Below, piece after piece: positions 7,967 to 16,278 of a stretch of 38,412 bases of DNA; position 1 is the first letter of the stretch, and every line of letters starts with the position of its first letter. The notes beneath the pieces were generated by a model. The model was not told the origin of the DNA. It saw only the letters and a list, made by a program, of their open reading frames with translations, and did not search any database. The position numbers and the translations under genes were made by a program. This stretch comes from Dyadobacter diqingensis (GTDB lineage: Bacteria; Bacteroidota; Bacteroidia; Cytophagales; Spirosomataceae), in assembly GCF_024220585.1 (NCBI RefSeq), contig NZ_JAMXKF010000015.1, forward strand, positions 1 to 38,412. Direction: 5' to 3'.

Positions 7967-9337
7967 ATGTTTAAAAAAATATCGCTTTTGATTGTTTTCA
8001 CTTGCTTTTCATGGGGGCTAAAAGCGCAGATCCGTATCAATGATCCGGGAAAAGTTGCAGAAAGGCAGGCTGAATACCGTGCAAACCGGAAGGTTGACCA
8101 GGCTGTGGACAAGGGTTTGGATAAAATGGAAGAGGGGATTGGGAATTTGTTTAAGAAAAAAGATAAAAAGGCAAAAGAAGGTCAGGCGTCGGATAAGAGC
8201 GAAAAACAAAACAATGGCGGTGAAGATAGTGGAAGTAAGGGAGCTGATGGAGAAAGCGAAAATGTGGCAGCTAAGGCCGGGAAACCTACGCTGCAATCAT
8301 ACAGCAAATTCGACTTCATTCCGGGAGAAAAAATTGTAGCAGTCGAAGATTTTTCGCAGGATGCCGTAGGGGATTTTCCTGCCAAATGGAATACCAATTC
8401 CTCAGGAGAGATCGTGACGATTGCCGGGACAGAAGGCAAATGGCTGATGCTGGGGCCGGAAGGCGTTTTTTATCCTGAATTTATCACGAAACTACCCGAA
8501 AATTTTACGTTTGAATTTAATCTGGCTACGACTTCTGAGTTTAGCTTTTATTCCGGCGCATTAAGAACGGTCATTGCTGAACTGGAAAATCCTGCTAAAA
8601 GTTTTTCGAATTGGAAATGGTATGACGGCGATAAAGCCAAGGGGTTGGAACTTGGCCTTCATCCTTATTCTGCGGGTGGGAAACAAGGTTCTGCCACTTT
8701 TGACATTTTTGAAAATCGGGCAGAATCCATCATGAAAAATGACAAGGAAATTCCGGCATTCCACGTTCCTGAACACAATGTTGTCAAAGTTTCTGTTTGG
8801 AGGCAAAAGTCCAGGTTGAGATTGTATGTGGATGATTACAAAGTGTGGGATTTGCCGAGGGCATTTAATCCTGCAACGAACTATAATTTCATTGCTTTCA
8901 GTAATCAGGGTTATCATAAAGAGACGGATCGTTTTTTTGTTTCAAATCTACGCCTTGCCGTGGGGGCGCCGGATACGCGCAACAAATTAATTACCGAGGG
9001 CAAGTTTTCAACGACCGGGATATTGTTCGACGTGAATTCTGCAACGATAAAGCCGGAATCGTTTGGTGTGCTGAAAGACATTGCGGCAGTGTTAAATGAA
9101 AATGCCGCAGTAAAGGTTAAAATTATCGGACATACAGATGCTGATGGGGAAGATGGCAGCAATCTGGCATTATCCAAAAAAAGATCTGAGTCGGTAAAGG
9201 AAGCTTTAATCCGGGATTTTGGAATTGATAAGGCCAGGCTTGAAACAGACGGGAAAGGTGAAGGTGAACCGGTTTCGCCCAATACTTCGGCCGAAGGGAA
9301 AGCCAGTAACCGCCGGGTTGAGTTTGTCAAATTATGA
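7967..9337 (+). CDS. OmpA-domain envelope protein with central beta-sandwich region
   Basis: This 456-aa exported protein probably tethers the outer membrane or a surface module to peptidoglycan. A signal peptide (about 1-19, ending KAQ) is followed by a charged, low-complexity Lys/Glu/Gly segment (about 30-105) that includes a short amphipathic stretch. A central region (about 115-330) looks like a concanavalin/laminin-G-type beta-sandwich (FTFEFNLATTSEFSF, RLRLYVDDYKVWD). The C-terminal OmpA-like domain (about 340-456) has IIGHTDADG, the LSKKRSESV helix and SNRRVEF, including the conserved Asp and Arg used for diaminopimelate binding. No barrel is present. ATG 7967 is preferred to TTG 7958. 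The next gene starts 58 nt later. Confidence 0.85.
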   Translation: MFKKISLLIVFTCFSWGLKAQIRINDPGKVAERQAEYRANRKVDQAVDKGLDKMEEGIGNLFKKKDKKAKEGQASDKSEKQNNGGEDSGSKGADGESENVAAKAGKPTLQSYSKFDFIPGEKIVAVEDFSQDAVGDFPAKWNTNSSGEIVTIAGTEGKWLMLGPEGVFYPEFITKLPENFTFEFNLATTSEFSFYSGALRTVIAELENPAKSFSNWKWYDGDKAKGLELGLHPYSAGGKQGSATFDIFENRAESIMKNDKEIPAFHVPEHNVVKVSVWRQKSRLRLYVDDYKVWDLPRAFNPATNYNFIAFSNQGYHKETDRFFVSNLRLAVGAPDTRNKLITEGKFSTTGILFDVNSATIKPESFGVLKDIAAVLNENAAVKVKIIGHTDADGEDGSNLALSKKRSESVKEALIRDFGIDKARLETDGKGEGEPVSPNTSAEGKASNRRVEFVKL

Positions 9338-9395
9338 AGTAATCATGGTTTTTTGACGGTCTCTTTTTAGCTTGCGGGCATTAATTATTTATGTT

Positions 9396-10133
9396 ATGCT
9401 AAGAAAAATTTCCAGTTATCTTTTCCTCGTTTTGTTGGTTTCAGGAACCAATATTTTACTTGCTCAGGCGCCAAAAAAGCCGGTCTTGCAAAGAGCTACC
9501 CAATGGAAACCTGAAAAAGGGCAGTATTATTTTACCCATGCGCTCACCTTTGAGTACGAAAACAAATCGGATAAAAAGAAGGGTGAGGTTGTGATTTATG
9601 TAGATCCTGTGACTGGCACCATGTGTTTCAAACGTGAAGACAGTTATGGGCAGACGGGAAAAAACTTTGATTTTATCATTGCGTTCCAGGATGGGAAGTA
9701 TATCTATTGCGGCGCTGACGAAGCGGGTAAGAAGATGAAAATTATCGAGAAAGTAGAAGAGGTAAAACCAGATGCTGAAACACTGAAACAGCAGAAAGAG
9801 GATTTCAATACCTATTGCATTCCAACGGGCAACAAACGAAAAGATTTTGGATGGGAGAGTATCGAATACGAACTGTCGTACGCCCGGTCGGAGGAAAAGG
9901 ATAAGTTGTGGCTGACGACAACGCCGTTCGGTATTTACCCTTTGTATGGTTTTGAGCTGATTGAAAATGTGGCCAGTCTGCCGGTTTCATTCGACTACAC
10001 CTATATCTTCGGAAACCGCCAGTTGCTCACAGAAATGAATTCGAAGGATGCCGTGCTGAAACTCAAAAGTTATGAGCCTAATCCCTTCCTGGCCATTACC
10101 CGGGGATATCCCGAGGTAAAAGTTGGGGACTAG
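9396..10133 (+). CDS. Secreted protein of unknown function
   Basis: I do not recognise this 245-aa protein. An N-terminal hydrophobic segment and LLAQAPKK suggest a signal peptide cleaved near residue 24. The mature part is rich in beta-strand-like and charged stretches, with KGQYYFTHALTFEYENKSDKKKGEV, a central QQKEDFNTY helix and a C-terminal PLYGFELIENV segment. Only one or two cysteines are seen, and no catalytic motif. ATG 9396 is chosen because it begins the signal peptide; an in-frame TTG at 9372 is available. It follows the OmpA-domain gene closely on the same strand, so the pair may be co-expressed in the envelope. It converges with the DUF4494 gene 11 nt away. Confidence 0.72.
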   Translation: MLRKISSYLFLVLLVSGTNILLAQAPKKPVLQRATQWKPEKGQYYFTHALTFEYENKSDKKKGEVVIYVDPVTGTMCFKREDSYGQTGKNFDFIIAFQDGKYIYCGADEAGKKMKIIEKVEEVKPDAETLKQQKEDFNTYCIPTGNKRKDFGWESIEYELSYARSEEKDKLWLTTTPFGIYPLYGFELIENVASLPVSFDYTYIFGNRQLLTEMNSKDAVLKLKSYEPNPFLAITRGYPEVKVGD

Positions 10134-10144
10134 GCTCAAAATAT

Positions 10145-10645
10145 TTATTGCAACGCTTCTCTTTCCGCCATTACTTCGGAAAGGGGGCGTAAATTTGCCG
10201 GAATTTCCACTTCTTCCTCTTCTGCGGTGTATGGGAATACATCCAGAATAGGCGTTAGGTTCAGGTCTGTCGTTTCGTAAGGAATAAGCATGGTGCGCAG
10301 GCTCTCTGTGATGCGCTGCAATGCCTGATCGATCCCGTCAGCGTTCACAAGCATATAATTCACCACCTTTTTCTCTTTGCCGCTTTTTTCATCCACAGAG
10401 AAATACACCACTTTGGCTTTAAACCACTTTTCTCCGTCTTCATAAGAAAACAAATCTGCAAGACGCATTCTTGAAATAGCCATTACACTGAAATCACTGG
10501 CGCCGGTAACGATCTGCTTGTAAAGTCTCGCTTCCGATTCGGTGTAGGAAACTGCATCTACAAGATATGTTTCATTAATTGTTTTAAGACTCCCTGCTTC
10601 GTCTTCCTTTTGGTAACGTATTTTTCCTAAATACCAGCTTGCCAT
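10145..10645 (-). CDS. DUF4494 protein
   Basis: This is a 166-aa cytoplasmic protein of the DUF4494 family, common in Bacteroidota and without known function. The family features are visible: the start MASWYLGKIRYQKED, ETYLVDAVSYTESEARLYK, and the strand-rich centre with KWFKAKVVYFSVDEKSGKEKK. The C-terminus ends in an acidic stretch near TAEEEEVEIP. ATG 10645 is well supported by the family start, and by a strong promoter match 40-70 nt upstream that would lie inside any longer reading frame. It is monocistronic, with convergent neighbours on the left and a divergent gene on the right. Confidence 0.82.
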   Translation of the reverse strand: MASWYLGKIRYQKEDEAGSLKTINETYLVDAVSYTESEARLYKQIVTGASDFSVMAISRMRLADLFSYEDGEKWFKAKVVYFSVDEKSGKEKKVVNYMLVNADGIDQALQRITESLRTMLIPYETTDLNLTPILDVFPYTAEEEEVEIPANLRPLSEVMAEREALQ

Positions 10646-10684
10646 TGTAGTCTGTTTTTGAATTAAAGTGGTTGTAAAAGTCTG

Positions 10685-10716
10685 CAAAGGTAGGTGCTGG
10701 AAGTAAGGCTTGCAAC
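10685..10716 (-). promoter_or_regulatory. Bacteroidota-type promoter of the DUF4494 gene
   Basis: Read on the minus strand, TTG (10715-10713) is followed after 20 nt by TACCTTTG (10692-10685), a perfect match to the -33 TTG / -7 TAnnTTTG promoter form. The transcript would start about 30-35 nt before the ATG at 10645. Confidence 0.6.
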
Positions 10717-10749
10717 AAGATTTTTATCAAAAAACATTCGGATTGATTA

Positions 10750-10781
10750 TCCGTCCGACGGTGAAAAAACCGTCGGACGGA
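10750..10781. repeat. Hairpin 1 of a paired palindromic repeat
   Basis: The arms CCGTCCGACGG (10751-10761) and CCGTCGGACGG (10770-10780) pair perfectly over 11 bp, or 12 with the flanking T-A pair, around an A-rich 8-nt loop. It looks like a REP-type element or a processed RNA stem rather than a simple terminator, because no T-run follows on either strand. Confidence 0.75.
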
Positions 10782-10785
10782 ATCG

Positions 10786-10817
10786 CCCGTCTGATGGCTT
10801 CTCTGCCATCAGACGGG
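10786..10817. repeat. Hairpin 2 of a paired palindromic repeat
   Basis: The arms CCCGTCTGATGGC (10786-10798) and GCCATCAGACGGG (10805-10817) pair perfectly over 13 bp around a 6-nt loop. The stem is homologous to hairpin 1 but has two C-G pairs replaced by T-A pairs, with both partners changed. It lies four nt after hairpin 1. Confidence 0.75.
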
Positions 10818-10995
10818 TATCCAGGAAATGTTTCGGCAATAATTTTCAGATAACCGGAAGCTTATTTCCTGTTTTGAGCCAGGAAATTCAATAAATAAGC
10901 CTTTATGCAAAAAAGTAATTACAAAAGAATAATGCTGAACAGGTATGCGCGTTGTAGTAGCTACTGTTTATCTTGCAAAAAATTTTAAACACACA

Positions 10996-11631
10996 ATGAA
11001 AAAACAAATTTGGGTTATCGCGATTTTGGCTACGGTTGGATTATTTACAAGCTGTGGTGTAAGTCGTCAGGTTTCGGAAGCGAAAGCATTCGGTGATTGT
11101 AAATATAAAATTGCCTCAGCCGACAGTATTTATCTGGCTGGAGTTGATGTCCGTGAGTTCAGAAATATTAAAAGCATCAGTGATCTGGATCTGGCCAGAT
11201 ATCCACGGTTAGGTCTTGCGCTTCTAAGAAAAGATGTTCCGCTTGACTTACGTGTCAATCTGGATATCAACAATCCAACACGTAAAAAGGCGGCAATTAA
11301 TCAGCTGGAGTATAAGGTTTTGCTGACTAACAGCGAGATTTTCAATGGCTTTTTGAACGAAAAAATCGAGGTTTATCCGGGCAGTGGCAGTACACGCGTT
11401 CCTGTGAAACTGAGCGCTAACGTGTATAAGTTGTTGACGAACGACGCCACGAGAGACGAATTTATCAATATGGTTCTGGCTTTGTCCGGAAAATCGGGTT
11501 CAAAACCGACCAAATTTACTGTGAAAGTTAAACCAACACTTGATCTTGCCGGAAAGCAGATCAATTATCCTGGTTACCTTACTTTCGACCAGGAAATTAC
11601 AACAGATATGATTTTAGGCATCAACAAATAA
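10996..11631 (+). CDS. Lipoprotein with LEA14/WHy-like beta domain
   Basis: This is a 211-aa predicted lipoprotein. The signal peptide ends in LFTSCG, with the lipid-bearing Cys at about residue 20. The mature part has a pattern like LEA14/water-stress-type beta-sandwich proteins: LDLRVNLDINNPTRKKAAINQLEYKVLLTN, then KIEVYPGSGSTRVPVKLSAN and a final KFTVKVKPTLDLAGKQINYPG. This fold assignment is by eye and moderate. Function is unknown. ATG 10996 is chosen over the in-frame upstream ATG at 10945 because it gives a standard signal peptide. xth follows after 21 nt and could be co-transcribed. Confidence 0.75.
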   Translation: MKKQIWVIAILATVGLFTSCGVSRQVSEAKAFGDCKYKIASADSIYLAGVDVREFRNIKSISDLDLARYPRLGLALLRKDVPLDLRVNLDINNPTRKKAAINQLEYKVLLTNSEIFNGFLNEKIEVYPGSGSTRVPVKLSANVYKLLTNDATRDEFINMVLALSGKSGSKPTKFTVKVKPTLDLAGKQINYPGYLTFDQEITTDMILGINK

Positions 11632-11652
11632 ATATTAACAACAAAAATCAGC

Positions 11653-12417
11653 ATGCAAATCCTCACTTATAACCTCAACGGAATCCGCGCAGCGTTAAAA
11701 AATGGCTTATTGGAATGGTTAAAGGACAAATCCTTTGATGTCTTGTGTTTTCAGGAAGTAAAGGCGACACCGGATGTGGTGGATTTGTCGGGATTCGCGG
11801 AGTTGGGTTATGAGCTGATCGGTTGGCATGCTGCTGAAAAAAAAGGATATAGCGGTGTGGCTATTTTTTCCAAAATCAAGCCGGATCTTGTTTCGGTAGG
11901 ATTGAATTTACCGGTTTACGATACGGAAGGCCGGATTCTTCGTGCTGATTTTGGAAATATCACGTTACTGAACTGTTATTTCCCATCCGGGACGAGCGGA
12001 GAAATCCGCCAGAGTGTAAAAATGAGTTTTCTGGAAGATTTTAATAATTGGGTGAATATGCTTCGTATCGAGCGTCCGAACCTGATTATTTGCGGAGACT
12101 ATAACATTGCGCATACCGAGATTGATATCCACGACCCGAAAGGAAATAAGAAGTCTTCGGGCTTTTTGCCGGAAGAAAGAGAGTGGATGACGAGATGGTT
12201 TGGGAGCGGTTATACGGATGCTTTCAGATTTAAAAACCCGGAGTTGCAGGAGTATTCCTGGTGGACTTACCGGTCGGGGGCAAGAGCCAATAACAAGGGC
12301 TGGCGCATCGACTACATTTCGGTTGCAGATACGCTTAAAGACAGAATTGTCGGAAGCAGACAATTTAACGATGCCGTCCATTCAGATCACTGTCCGGTTT
12401 GGCTGGAAATTGAATAG
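11653..12417 (+). CDS. xth: Exodeoxyribonuclease III (AP endonuclease)
   Basis: This 254-aa Mg-dependent nuclease of the exonuclease III/APE1 family cuts DNA at abasic sites and trims 3' ends in base excision repair. The catalytic motifs are complete: TYNLNGIRAA (Asn near 7), FQEVKA with Glu35 as metal ligand, CGDYNIAHTEID with Asp149 and Asn151, the WWTYRSGARANNKGWRIDYI stretch, and SDHCPVW with Asp245 and His246. Length is normal for the short bacterial form. It begins 21 nt after the lipoprotein gene, an unexplained pairing. Confidence 0.95.
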   Translation: MQILTYNLNGIRAALKNGLLEWLKDKSFDVLCFQEVKATPDVVDLSGFAELGYELIGWHAAEKKGYSGVAIFSKIKPDLVSVGLNLPVYDTEGRILRADFGNITLLNCYFPSGTSGEIRQSVKMSFLEDFNNWVNMLRIERPNLIICGDYNIAHTEIDIHDPKGNKKSSGFLPEEREWMTRWFGSGYTDAFRFKNPELQEYSWWTYRSGARANNKGWRIDYISVADTLKDRIVGSRQFNDAVHSDHCPVWLEIE

Positions 12418-12462
12418 GTTAACAGAGCCGAATCATATCTGTCTTTATCAATAAATATTTTG

Positions 12463-12470
12463 TATTTTTG
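12463..12470 (+). promoter_or_regulatory. Candidate -7 element before the Uma2 remnant
   Basis: TATTTTTG fits TAnnTTTG and lies 25 nt before the ATG at 12496. No -33 TTG lies at the expected distance. It may be a relic promoter of the decayed gene. Confidence 0.35.
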
Positions 12471-12495
12471 ATTAAGACGGAAAATAAAGTAAGTT

Positions 12496-12877
12496 ATGAA
12501 TATCTCCATGCCTGTAACTTTGAAAATGGGAGAACTGATGAGCGATGAAGACTTCTTTCAGTTTTGCCAGATGAACGACACATTAGAGTTCGAAAGAGAC
12601 GCGCATGGAAATATTATACTTATGTCACCGACAGGTGCTTTTGCCAGTAACTTCAATTCTCGGGTTTTAGGTAATTTGTTTGTCTGGAATGAAAAATCAC
12701 GTTTAGGAGAATCGTTTGATTCGTCAACCGGTTTTACTTTGCCAAACGGAGCCGTTCGTTCTCCTGATGCGTCCTGGATTAAACATGAAAAATGGAATCT
12801 TCAATTGAACAAAATTATCCGGTGAGTTGATACTTCCCGGGTTCGTCCTTGATCTGGAATCACTTATTAAATAAAAT
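12496..12877 (+). pseudogene. Degraded Uma2-family endonuclease-like gene
   Basis: The first 109 codons (12496-12825) encode the N-terminal part of a Uma2/DUF820 protein, a PD-(D/E)XK-like nuclease fold of unsettled role that is abundant in Cytophagales and cyanobacteria. Visible motifs are DTLEFERDAHGNIILMSPTG and GAVRSPDASWIKHEKW; intact members are about 190 aa. The frame then stops at 12823-12825. The next expected piece, a PDFVxEL-like segment carrying catalytic acids, is seen shifted by one base at 12836-12877 as PGFVLDLES, and then a stop ends it. The C-terminal third is missing. I read this as a frameshift plus deletion; a real short protein is less likely. Confidence 0.7.
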
Positions 12878-13507
12878 TTGGACTTCTCTTCGTCCATAAC
12901 CAGCATACCTTTGTTTCGCTACTTTTTAATCTACAAACCTTTTGGAATGCTTTCACAATTCAGTCGTGAAGGTGACCATACCACACTCGCTGACCTTGAT
13001 TTCAGTTTTCCAAAAGATATATATCCCGTTGGCAGACTGGATGCCGACAGCGAGGGGCTTCTTTTGCTGACCAATGATAACTACCTCAAAACAAAACTGC
13101 TCGAACCCCGAAACCGCCATAAGCGGACTTACTATGTGCAGGTGGAGGGTGAAATTACTAGTGAAGCTTGTCATCAGCTGGCCGATGGTGTGAAAATCTC
13201 GATCAATGGGAAAGCATATCAGACCCTGCCGGCATCAGCTTCCAGACTGGATGAGCCTGCGCTTCCGGAAAGAAATCCGCCTATCCGTTTTCGTAAAAAT
13301 ATTCCTACTTCCTGGGTATCGGTGACATTGCATGAGGGGAAAAACCGGCAGGTTCGGCGCATGACCGCTGCTGTGGGATTTCCAACCTTACGCCTTGTGC
13401 GCTGGGCGATTGGAAAAATTAATCTTGCCGATTTTAGCGCCGAGGGAGCTAAACCGGGGGACGTATGGGAAGTTACAGAAAAAGAAGTCAGGCGGCTCAC
13501 TCTATGA
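12878..13507 (+). CDS. rRNA pseudouridine synthase, RluE-like (RsuA family)
   Basis: This 209-aa enzyme converts a uridine in rRNA to pseudouridine. The family motifs are clear: YFLIYKPFGMLSQFSREG near residue 15, VGRLDADSEGLLLLTND with the catalytic Asp55, and VTLHEGKNRQVRRM near 150. The KPF-LSQF form and the lack of an S4 domain resemble RluE, which modifies 23S rRNA in E. coli, but the target here is not proven. No ATG precedes the domain. A TTG at 12878 or a TTG at 12911 must serve, and the latter starts just before the first strand and may be right. It lies immediately after the Uma2 remnant. Confidence 0.88.
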   Translation: MDFSSSITSIPLFRYFLIYKPFGMLSQFSREGDHTTLADLDFSFPKDIYPVGRLDADSEGLLLLTNDNYLKTKLLEPRNRHKRTYYVQVEGEITSEACHQLADGVKISINGKAYQTLPASASRLDEPALPERNPPIRFRKNIPTSWVSVTLHEGKNRQVRRMTAAVGFPTLRLVRWAIGKINLADFSAEGAKPGDVWEVTEKEVRRLTL

Positions 13508-13541
13508 CCAAAAATCTTACTTGATAAAACAACTATTTGGA

Positions 13542-13572
13542 CTTGCCAAACCGGATAGAAGGGTTAATTTTG
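13542..13572 (+). promoter_or_regulatory. Bacteroidota-type promoter of mutS
   Basis: A -33 TTG (13543-13545) is followed after 19 nt by TAATTTTG (13565-13572), matching TAnnTTTG. It lies about 30 nt before the TTG start of mutS, which supports that start and an independent mutS transcript. Confidence 0.55.
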
Positions 13573-13602
13573 TAGTTATCCTGTTTTCAAAATAATTATT
13601 AG

Positions 13603-16224
13603 TTGGCAAAGGAACAAAAAGAAACTCCGCTTAATAAACAGTATAATCAGATAAAAGCCAAGTATCCCGGCGCATTGCTACTGTTTCGGGTTGGCGATTT
13701 TTACGAAACATTCGGAGAAGACGCTATTCGTGCATCCAAAATTCTTGGTATTGTACTCACACGCCGTAACAATGGCGGATCGCATGAAGAGCTGGCGGGT
13801 TTTCCGCATCATTCACTGGACAATTATCTTCCCAAACTGGTTCGCGCCGGCGAACGTGTTGCAATTTGTGACCAGCTGGAAGATCCTTCTCAGGCAAAAG
13901 GTATTGTAAAACGCGGCGTCACGGAACTGGTAACTCCCGGTGTTTCCATGAACGATAACGTGCTGGACACGCGGAGGAACAATTATCTGGCGGCAGTCCA
14001 TGTGGGTGCAGATGATTCATACGGTATTGCGTTCCTGGATATTTCGACGGGTGAGTTCATGACCTCTCAGGGAAATGCTGCGTATGTCGACAAAATGCTT
14101 CAGGGTTTTACGCCGTCCGAAGTACTTTTTTGTAAAAAACATAAGCAGGAATTCAACCAGCTGTTTGGCGGAAAGTTTCATACGTTTCAGCTTGAAGACT
14201 GGTGTTTTGGTTATGACTACGGTTATGAACAACTTACAACGCATTTCAGCACCACCACGCTAAAAGGTTTTGGTATTGAAAATCTCAGGCTGGGAATTGT
14301 TGCTGCGGGTGTGATTCTGCACTATCTGAAAGAAACGGAACACAGGGAGGTAAGTCATATCAGCCGTGTTACGCGCCTGGAAGAGGAAAAATATGTGTGG
14401 CTCGACAGATTTACGGTCCGTAACCTTGAACTCGTTTTTCCGCAACAGGAAGGCGGCGTACCCTTAATCCAGATTCTGGATCAAACGGTGACGCCAATGG
14501 GCGCGCGGTTATTGAGACGCTGGGTGGTATTACCGTTAAAGGAAAAATTGCCGATTGAAGAGCGGCTTAATACGGTTGAGTTTTTTCTTCAGAATGATGA
14601 ACTTCATGAATCCATTTCCCAATATCTTAAACAGATCGGTGACCTCGAACGGTTGATCTCAAAAGTGGCGGTTCGCCGGATCAGTCCGCGCGAAATGGTA
14701 CAGTTGAAAAAATCGTTGAAACAGATCGGGCCTATCAAGGAAATACTGGGCAAGATATCTTCAACACACAACAGTTACGCGGTTCTGAATAAATATGCAG
14801 ATCAGCTTAATCTGTGTACGTTTTTGGTTGACAAAATTGAAAATGAGCTAAGAGAAGACGCGCCATTGCTGATTAACCAGGGTGGGATGATCAAGAGCGG
14901 CATCGATGCCGAACTGGACGAACTGCATGCGATTTCCCGAGAAGGAAAAGGGTTCTTGCTAAAACTGCAAAACGAGGAAACGGAGCGTACGGGAATTCCT
15001 TCTCTAAAAATTGCTTACAACCGGGTTTTTGGATATTATCTGGAGGTTACCAATTCGCATAAAAACAAGGTACCCGAAGAGTGGATCCGTAAGCAGACAC
15101 TTGTCAACTGCGAACGTTACATTACGCCCGAACTGAAAGAATACGAAGAGAAAATTCTGAATGCGGAAGACAAGATCTCGGCGATTGAATTCCGTATTTT
15201 CTCAGAACTGATCCTGACAGCGGCTGAGTACGTGGGTACGATCCAGCAAAACGCGGTCGTTATTTCGACATTGGATGCGTTGGGTTCTTTTGCAACAACG
15301 GCCCGGAAAAACAACTATGTCAAGCCTGTTATCAACGATGGCAAGATACTGGATATCAAGGACGGTCGTCATGCTGTAATTGAGCAGCAATTGCCGCTGG
15401 GCGAAAGTTATGTACCCAACGATGTTTTTCTTGACAATGAAACCCAGCAGATCATCATTATTACCGGGCCAAACATGGCGGGTAAGTCTGCATTGCTGCG
15501 TCAAACGGCGCTGATCGTGCTGATGGCACAAATGGGAAGTTATGTGCCTGCCAGCGCCGCAACGCTCGGGATTGTTGACAAGATATTTACACGGGTAGGA
15601 GCGAGCGACAACCTGAGCAGGGGAGAAAGTACGTTTATGGTGGAAATGACCGAAACGGCCAGTATTCTTAACAATTTAAGCGACAGGAGTCTGGTTTTGA
15701 TGGATGAAATCGGGCGTGGTACGAGCACGTATGACGGTGTTTCGATTGCCTGGGCGATCACAGAATATCTGCATAATCAACCCTCACTAAAACCCAAGAC
15801 ACTTTTTGCTACGCATTATCATGAATTAAATCAGCTTGCTGACGACTTTCCGCGCATCAAAAACTTCAATGTTGCCGTAAAGGAAGTGGACAACAAAGTG
15901 ATATTTCTGCGGAAACTGAAACCGGGTGGCAGCGAGCACAGCTTTGGTATCCATGTGGCGCAAATAGCGGGGATGCCCCAGCCGATCGTATTGCGTGCAA
16001 GCGAAATTATGCACCATCTGGAAAAGGACCATGTGGCAGAAAAGCATAACAAAAAGGTGAAGGAAATGCCAAAGAATAATTTTCAGCTGAGCATTTTCGA
16101 ACCGGCAGATCCGAGACTTGAACAGTTGAAAGAAAGTTTGTCTTTGCTTGATGTTAACACATTGTCGCCAATTGAAGCACTTTTGAAACTAAACGAGTTT
16201 CAAAAGATGGTTCAGAAAAAATAA
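13603..16224 (+). CDS. mutS: DNA mismatch repair protein MutS
   Basis: MutS recognises base mismatches and small loops and, as an ABC-type ATPase, recruits MutL. The 873 aa are full length. The mismatch-reading Phe-X-Glu motif is GDFYETF (Phe33-Tyr34-Glu35) in the N-terminal domain. Connector, lever and clamp regions follow. The ATPase has Walker A GPNMAGKS (622-629), STFMVEM, Walker B LVLMDEIGRGTSTYDG, and the H-loop ATHYHEL. The C-terminus ends in the helix-turn-helix dimerisation region. The start is TTG at 13603, giving MAKEQKETPL, the normal MutS beginning, with no ATG nearby. A good promoter precedes it. The MFS gene follows after 54 nt. Confidence 0.97.
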   Translation: MAKEQKETPLNKQYNQIKAKYPGALLLFRVGDFYETFGEDAIRASKILGIVLTRRNNGGSHEELAGFPHHSLDNYLPKLVRAGERVAICDQLEDPSQAKGIVKRGVTELVTPGVSMNDNVLDTRRNNYLAAVHVGADDSYGIAFLDISTGEFMTSQGNAAYVDKMLQGFTPSEVLFCKKHKQEFNQLFGGKFHTFQLEDWCFGYDYGYEQLTTHFSTTTLKGFGIENLRLGIVAAGVILHYLKETEHREVSHISRVTRLEEEKYVWLDRFTVRNLELVFPQQEGGVPLIQILDQTVTPMGARLLRRWVVLPLKEKLPIEERLNTVEFFLQNDELHESISQYLKQIGDLERLISKVAVRRISPREMVQLKKSLKQIGPIKEILGKISSTHNSYAVLNKYADQLNLCTFLVDKIENELREDAPLLINQGGMIKSGIDAELDELHAISREGKGFLLKLQNEETERTGIPSLKIAYNRVFGYYLEVTNSHKNKVPEEWIRKQTLVNCERYITPELKEYEEKILNAEDKISAIEFRIFSELILTAAEYVGTIQQNAVVISTLDALGSFATTARKNNYVKPVINDGKILDIKDGRHAVIEQQLPLGESYVPNDVFLDNETQQIIIITGPNMAGKSALLRQTALIVLMAQMGSYVPASAATLGIVDKIFTRVGASDNLSRGESTFMVEMTETASILNNLSDRSLVLMDEIGRGTSTYDGVSIAWAITEYLHNQPSLKPKTLFATHYHELNQLADDFPRIKNFNVAVKEVDNKVIFLRKLKPGGSEHSFGIHVAQIAGMPQPIVLRASEIMHHLEKDHVAEKHNKKVKEMPKNNFQLSIFEPADPRLEQLKESLSLLDVNTLSPIEALLKLNEFQKMVQKK

Positions 16225-16278
16225 TAAACCAGCAGTGAAAGCTGCACCTTTTTGTATTAATAACTCCTAATCTTTTTT

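Larger units (their letters stand above)
10646..10995. other. 350-nt intergenic region with two hairpins
   Basis: No gene was recognised here. The region holds the DUF4494 promoter (10685-10716), two adjacent GC-rich hairpins (10750-10818) and, nearer the lipoprotein gene, a 10-nt palindrome AGTAGCTACT at 10956-10965 that could be an operator. A 66-codon open frame crosses the hairpins but looks non-coding. Confidence 0.7.

Noticed and set aside
10694..10894. 66-codon plus-strand open frame in the hairpin region
   Set aside because: It runs straight through both perfect hairpins and the DUF4494 promoter, and its composition looks non-coding.
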